A DNA stretch of 21,396 nt from a virus: the IMG/VR virus record IMGVR_UViG_3300012931_000080, positions 1 to 21,396 of that record; one strand, 5' to 3'. Below, in pieces: positions 19,086 through 21,396 of this stretch. A model generated the notes under the pieces. That model saw nothing but the letters and a program-made list of their open reading frames with translations. It was not told the DNA's origin and searched no databases. Made by a program: the position numbers and the translations under genes. Position 1 is the first letter of the stretch. Each line of letters opens with the position of its first letter.

Positions 19086-21396
19086 TGGGTCAGCTTAAGT
19101 CCATTGTCGGCGCCGGCGGAGGGAAGGGTGCCGGGAGCTCTCAAGGCCCGACGGAGGCGCCGGATTCTCTGCAATCCAAAGCCTACGCGAAGCTGCTTGA
19201 CCTGGTGTGCGAAGGCGAGATTGGGGGGCTGGTCAACGGTGCGCAGTCCGTCTTTTTAGACGATACGCCGATTCAAAACGCGGACCTGAGCTACAACTTC
19301 CAGAACGTCACGTTGCTGACGGTGCCGGGCACTCAGTCGCAAAGCTACATTCCGGGATTTTCAGACACCGAATCCGAAACGGCCGTGGGCACGCAAGTGC
19401 TTTTCGCGACGCCGGTTATTCGGCAGATCGTTGACGCGAGCGACAACCGCTTGCGCATTACGCTGGGCTTCCCGGCGCTGCTCACGACCAACCTTACTTC
19501 GGGCGACACGACGGGCGCCTCAGTAGGGATCACCATCGAAGTACAGCCCAACGGGGGCTCTTACAGCACGATCGTCTCAGACACGATCACCGGCAAGACG
19601 CGCTCGCGCTATCAGCGCAGCTACGAGATCCCGCTGACTGGCTCGGCGCCCTGGAATATTCGCGTCAAGCGCGCCTCGCTCGAGAGCCAGGTTTCCAGCG
19701 TTCAGGATCAGGTGTGGTGGGATAGCTATACCGAGATCGTCGATTCGAAGTTCTCGTACCCGAACTCGGCGCTGGTCGGCATTCAGATCGACGCCTCGCA
19801 GTTCAACAACGTCCCGGTCCGCGGTTACGACATGAAGTTGCTGAAGGTCAAGATCCCCAGCAACTACAACCCGATCGCGCGCACCTATACCGGAACTTGG
19901 GACGGCACCTTCCAGGTTGCGTGGACCGATAACCCGGCGTGGTGCTTCTACGATCTGATCACGAACACGCGCTACGGCCTGGGTAGCTATATCGATCCGG
20001 CGCTCGTGGATAAGTGGGGGCTGTACGCAATCGCTCAGTATTGCGACCAGCTGGTGCCAGATGGGTACGGCGGCACAGAGCCGCGCTTCACGATGAACGT
20101 GTACCTGCAGTCGCAGGCGGAAGCCTACAAGGTCGTGAGCGATCTGGCCTCAGTGTTTCGCGGAATGGCGTACTGGTCGAGTGGCTCGCTTGTTGCCTCG
20201 CAAGACTCGCCGGCTGACCCGGTGCAGATCTTCACGCTTGCGAACATCGTCGGCGATTTCAATTACGCAGGCGCGGCGCGCAAAGCCCGGCACACCGCGG
20301 TGGTCGTGCAGTACAACGACCCCAACAACCGCTACAAACTGACGCCAGAATATGTTGAGGGCGATCCCTCGCAAATCACTCGTTTCGGGGTGCGCGAGGA
20401 ACTCGTGGTCGCTTTCGGTTGCTCGAGCCGGGGCCAGGCCAATCGTGTCGGCCGCTGGATTCTGTTCACTGAGCAGTACGAAGCCGAGGTGATCACTTTC
20501 GAGGCGGGGCTGGATTCAGTTTATTGCCGCCCCGGGGACATCATCAAGATCGCCGATCAAGGCCGCGCCGGCACGCGCATGGGCGGAAGGCTTCTCTCTG
20601 CGGCCTCGGACAACGTCACGATCGACAACCCCGTCACTCTAGCCGCCGGGCACACCTACACGCTCACTCTCGTGATGCCCGACGGCACGCTGCAGGATCG
20701 CATCCTCAACAACTCGGCGGGCAGCACGTCCGTGCTTACGTTCGCCGCGGCGCTTCCAAGCACCGACATCGTCGGCACGCTTTGGGTGCTCGCCGCCGAC
20801 AACCTGCAACCACAGCTTGCGCGCGTCGTGGGTATCGGGGAAGCCACCGAAACCACGATCAGGATCTCGGCGCTTGCGCACTACCCGAGCAAGTATGCCC
20901 TAGTGGAAAACGGTTTGCAGTTGCAGACCGTCGCCATTTCCCAACTTTCCAACACGCCCTCGCCTGTCGCATCGGTCACAGTCGAACAGGAGCTCTACAT
21001 CGAGGCCGCCACGGTCAAGGTTCGCATGGTGGCGCATTGGGGTGCGGCAGCCGGTGCAGCGACGTACCGCGTGCTCTGGCGCCGCGCGAGCGGCAACTGG
21101 ACGCTTGTGCCGCAGCACAGCGCCACGATGGTGCAGGTCGAGGACATTTCGCCCGACACCTACGAGGTCAAGGTCTACGCCGTGGGCGCGTTCGGCGACT
21201 TGAGCGTACCCACAACGGGCAGCGCCGCCCTTCCCGGCAAAGGGGCGCCTCCTGCGAATGTCACCGGTTTCACCGCCACAAAGGCTGCGGGCAGTGTGCG
21301 GCTGACCTGGAATGCGGTGCCGGATCTCGACGTTGCCGGCTACGAAATTCGGCAGGGCGCGAGCTGGGCAACCGGCACTCCGATCCTCGCGGACTA
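19085..21396 (+). CDS. J: Tip attachment (central tail fibre) protein J, partial
   Basis: The frame is open to the window edge: 770 residues of a protein that in lambda has 1132. The N-terminus shows MGQLKSIVGAGGGKGAG and LQSKAYAKLLDLVCEGEIGGLVNGAQSVFLDDTPIQN, both hallmarks of gpJ. Further family blocks are RSYEIPLTGSAPWNIRVKRAS, DNPAWCFYDLITNTRYGLG, and the central tail-hub segment up to about residue 540. Two fibronectin type III-like domains follow, about 624-715 (VRMVAHWGAAAGAATYRVLWR) and from about 717 (PPANVTGFTATKAAGSVRLTW). The missing C-terminus would be the receptor-binding end. ATG 19085 overlaps the I stop by one base. Confidence 0.94.
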   Translation, partial: MGQLKSIVGAGGGKGAGSSQGPTEAPDSLQSKAYAKLLDLVCEGEIGGLVNGAQSVFLDDTPIQNADLSYNFQNVTLLTVPGTQSQSYIPGFSDTESETAVGTQVLFATPVIRQIVDASDNRLRITLGFPALLTTNLTSGDTTGASVGITIEVQPNGGSYSTIVSDTITGKTRSRYQRSYEIPLTGSAPWNIRVKRASLESQVSSVQDQVWWDSYTEIVDSKFSYPNSALVGIQIDASQFNNVPVRGYDMKLLKVKIPSNYNPIARTYTGTWDGTFQVAWTDNPAWCFYDLITNTRYGLGSYIDPALVDKWGLYAIAQYCDQLVPDGYGGTEPRFTMNVYLQSQAEAYKVVSDLASVFRGMAYWSSGSLVASQDSPADPVQIFTLANIVGDFNYAGAARKARHTAVVVQYNDPNNRYKLTPEYVEGDPSQITRFGVREELVVAFGCSSRGQANRVGRWILFTEQYEAEVITFEAGLDSVYCRPGDIIKIADQGRAGTRMGGRLLSAASDNVTIDNPVTLAAGHTYTLTLVMPDGTLQDRILNNSAGSTSVLTFAAALPSTDIVGTLWVLAADNLQPQLARVVGIGEATETTIRISALAHYPSKYALVENGLQLQTVAISQLSNTPSPVASVTVEQELYIEAATVKVRMVAHWGAAAGAATYRVLWRRASGNWTLVPQHSATMVQVEDISPDTYEVKVYAVGAFGDLSVPTTGSAALPGKGAPPANVTGFTATKAAGSVRLTWNAVPDLDVAGYEIRQGASWATGTPILAD

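Overview
The window is the head and tail morphogenesis region of a tailed phage or prophage with a long non-contractile (siphovirus, lambda-like) tail. All genes lie on the + strand, packed with 1-4 bp stop/start overlaps. The late end follows the lambda order: tail tube, G/GT chaperones, tape measure, M, L, K, I, J. GC content is high, and the promoters and ribosome binding sites look proteobacterial. A high-GC beta- or gammaproteobacterial host is plausible, but nothing here fixes the genus. No integrase, lysis or replication gene is visible, so lytic and prophage states cannot be told apart.

Layout. 1-138 is the tail end of an upstream gene, perhaps the portal. 235-3951 is a seven-gene cassette that looks like fibre or receptor-binding equipment: a gp80-type tail fibre protein, a small 74-residue protein started from GTG, two unknown proteins, a LamG-like protein, a protein of about fourteen 20-residue repeats, and a fibre-tail adaptor. 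4008-7247 holds the head genes: an S49 protease with an in-frame internal scaffold start, a decoration-like protein and the major capsid protein. 7360-9624 holds four connector, completion and tail-terminator proteins. 9728-10930 is the tail tube protein. 11056-11786 is the G/GT chaperone pair joined by a probable -1 frameshift. 11856-21396 runs from the tape measure through M, L, K and I to J, which leaves the window incomplete. The L homologue carries an insertion of about 428 residues resembling a phage spike/carbohydrate-binding module, placed between its N-terminal domain and its four-cysteine C-terminal domain.

Regulation. Six copies of a 15-bp dyad, consensus TATGmCRnTGnCATa, occur only in the intergenic gaps before genes at 235, 4008, 7360, 9728, 11056 and 11856. 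Each overlaps or abuts a possible sigma70-type promoter. The last four follow a terminator-like hairpin, three of which are convincing Rho-independent terminators. The late region therefore appears divided into six separately started units that share one operator, unlike the single long late transcript of lambda. This is the most interesting signal in the window. The protein that would bind the sites is not encoded here.
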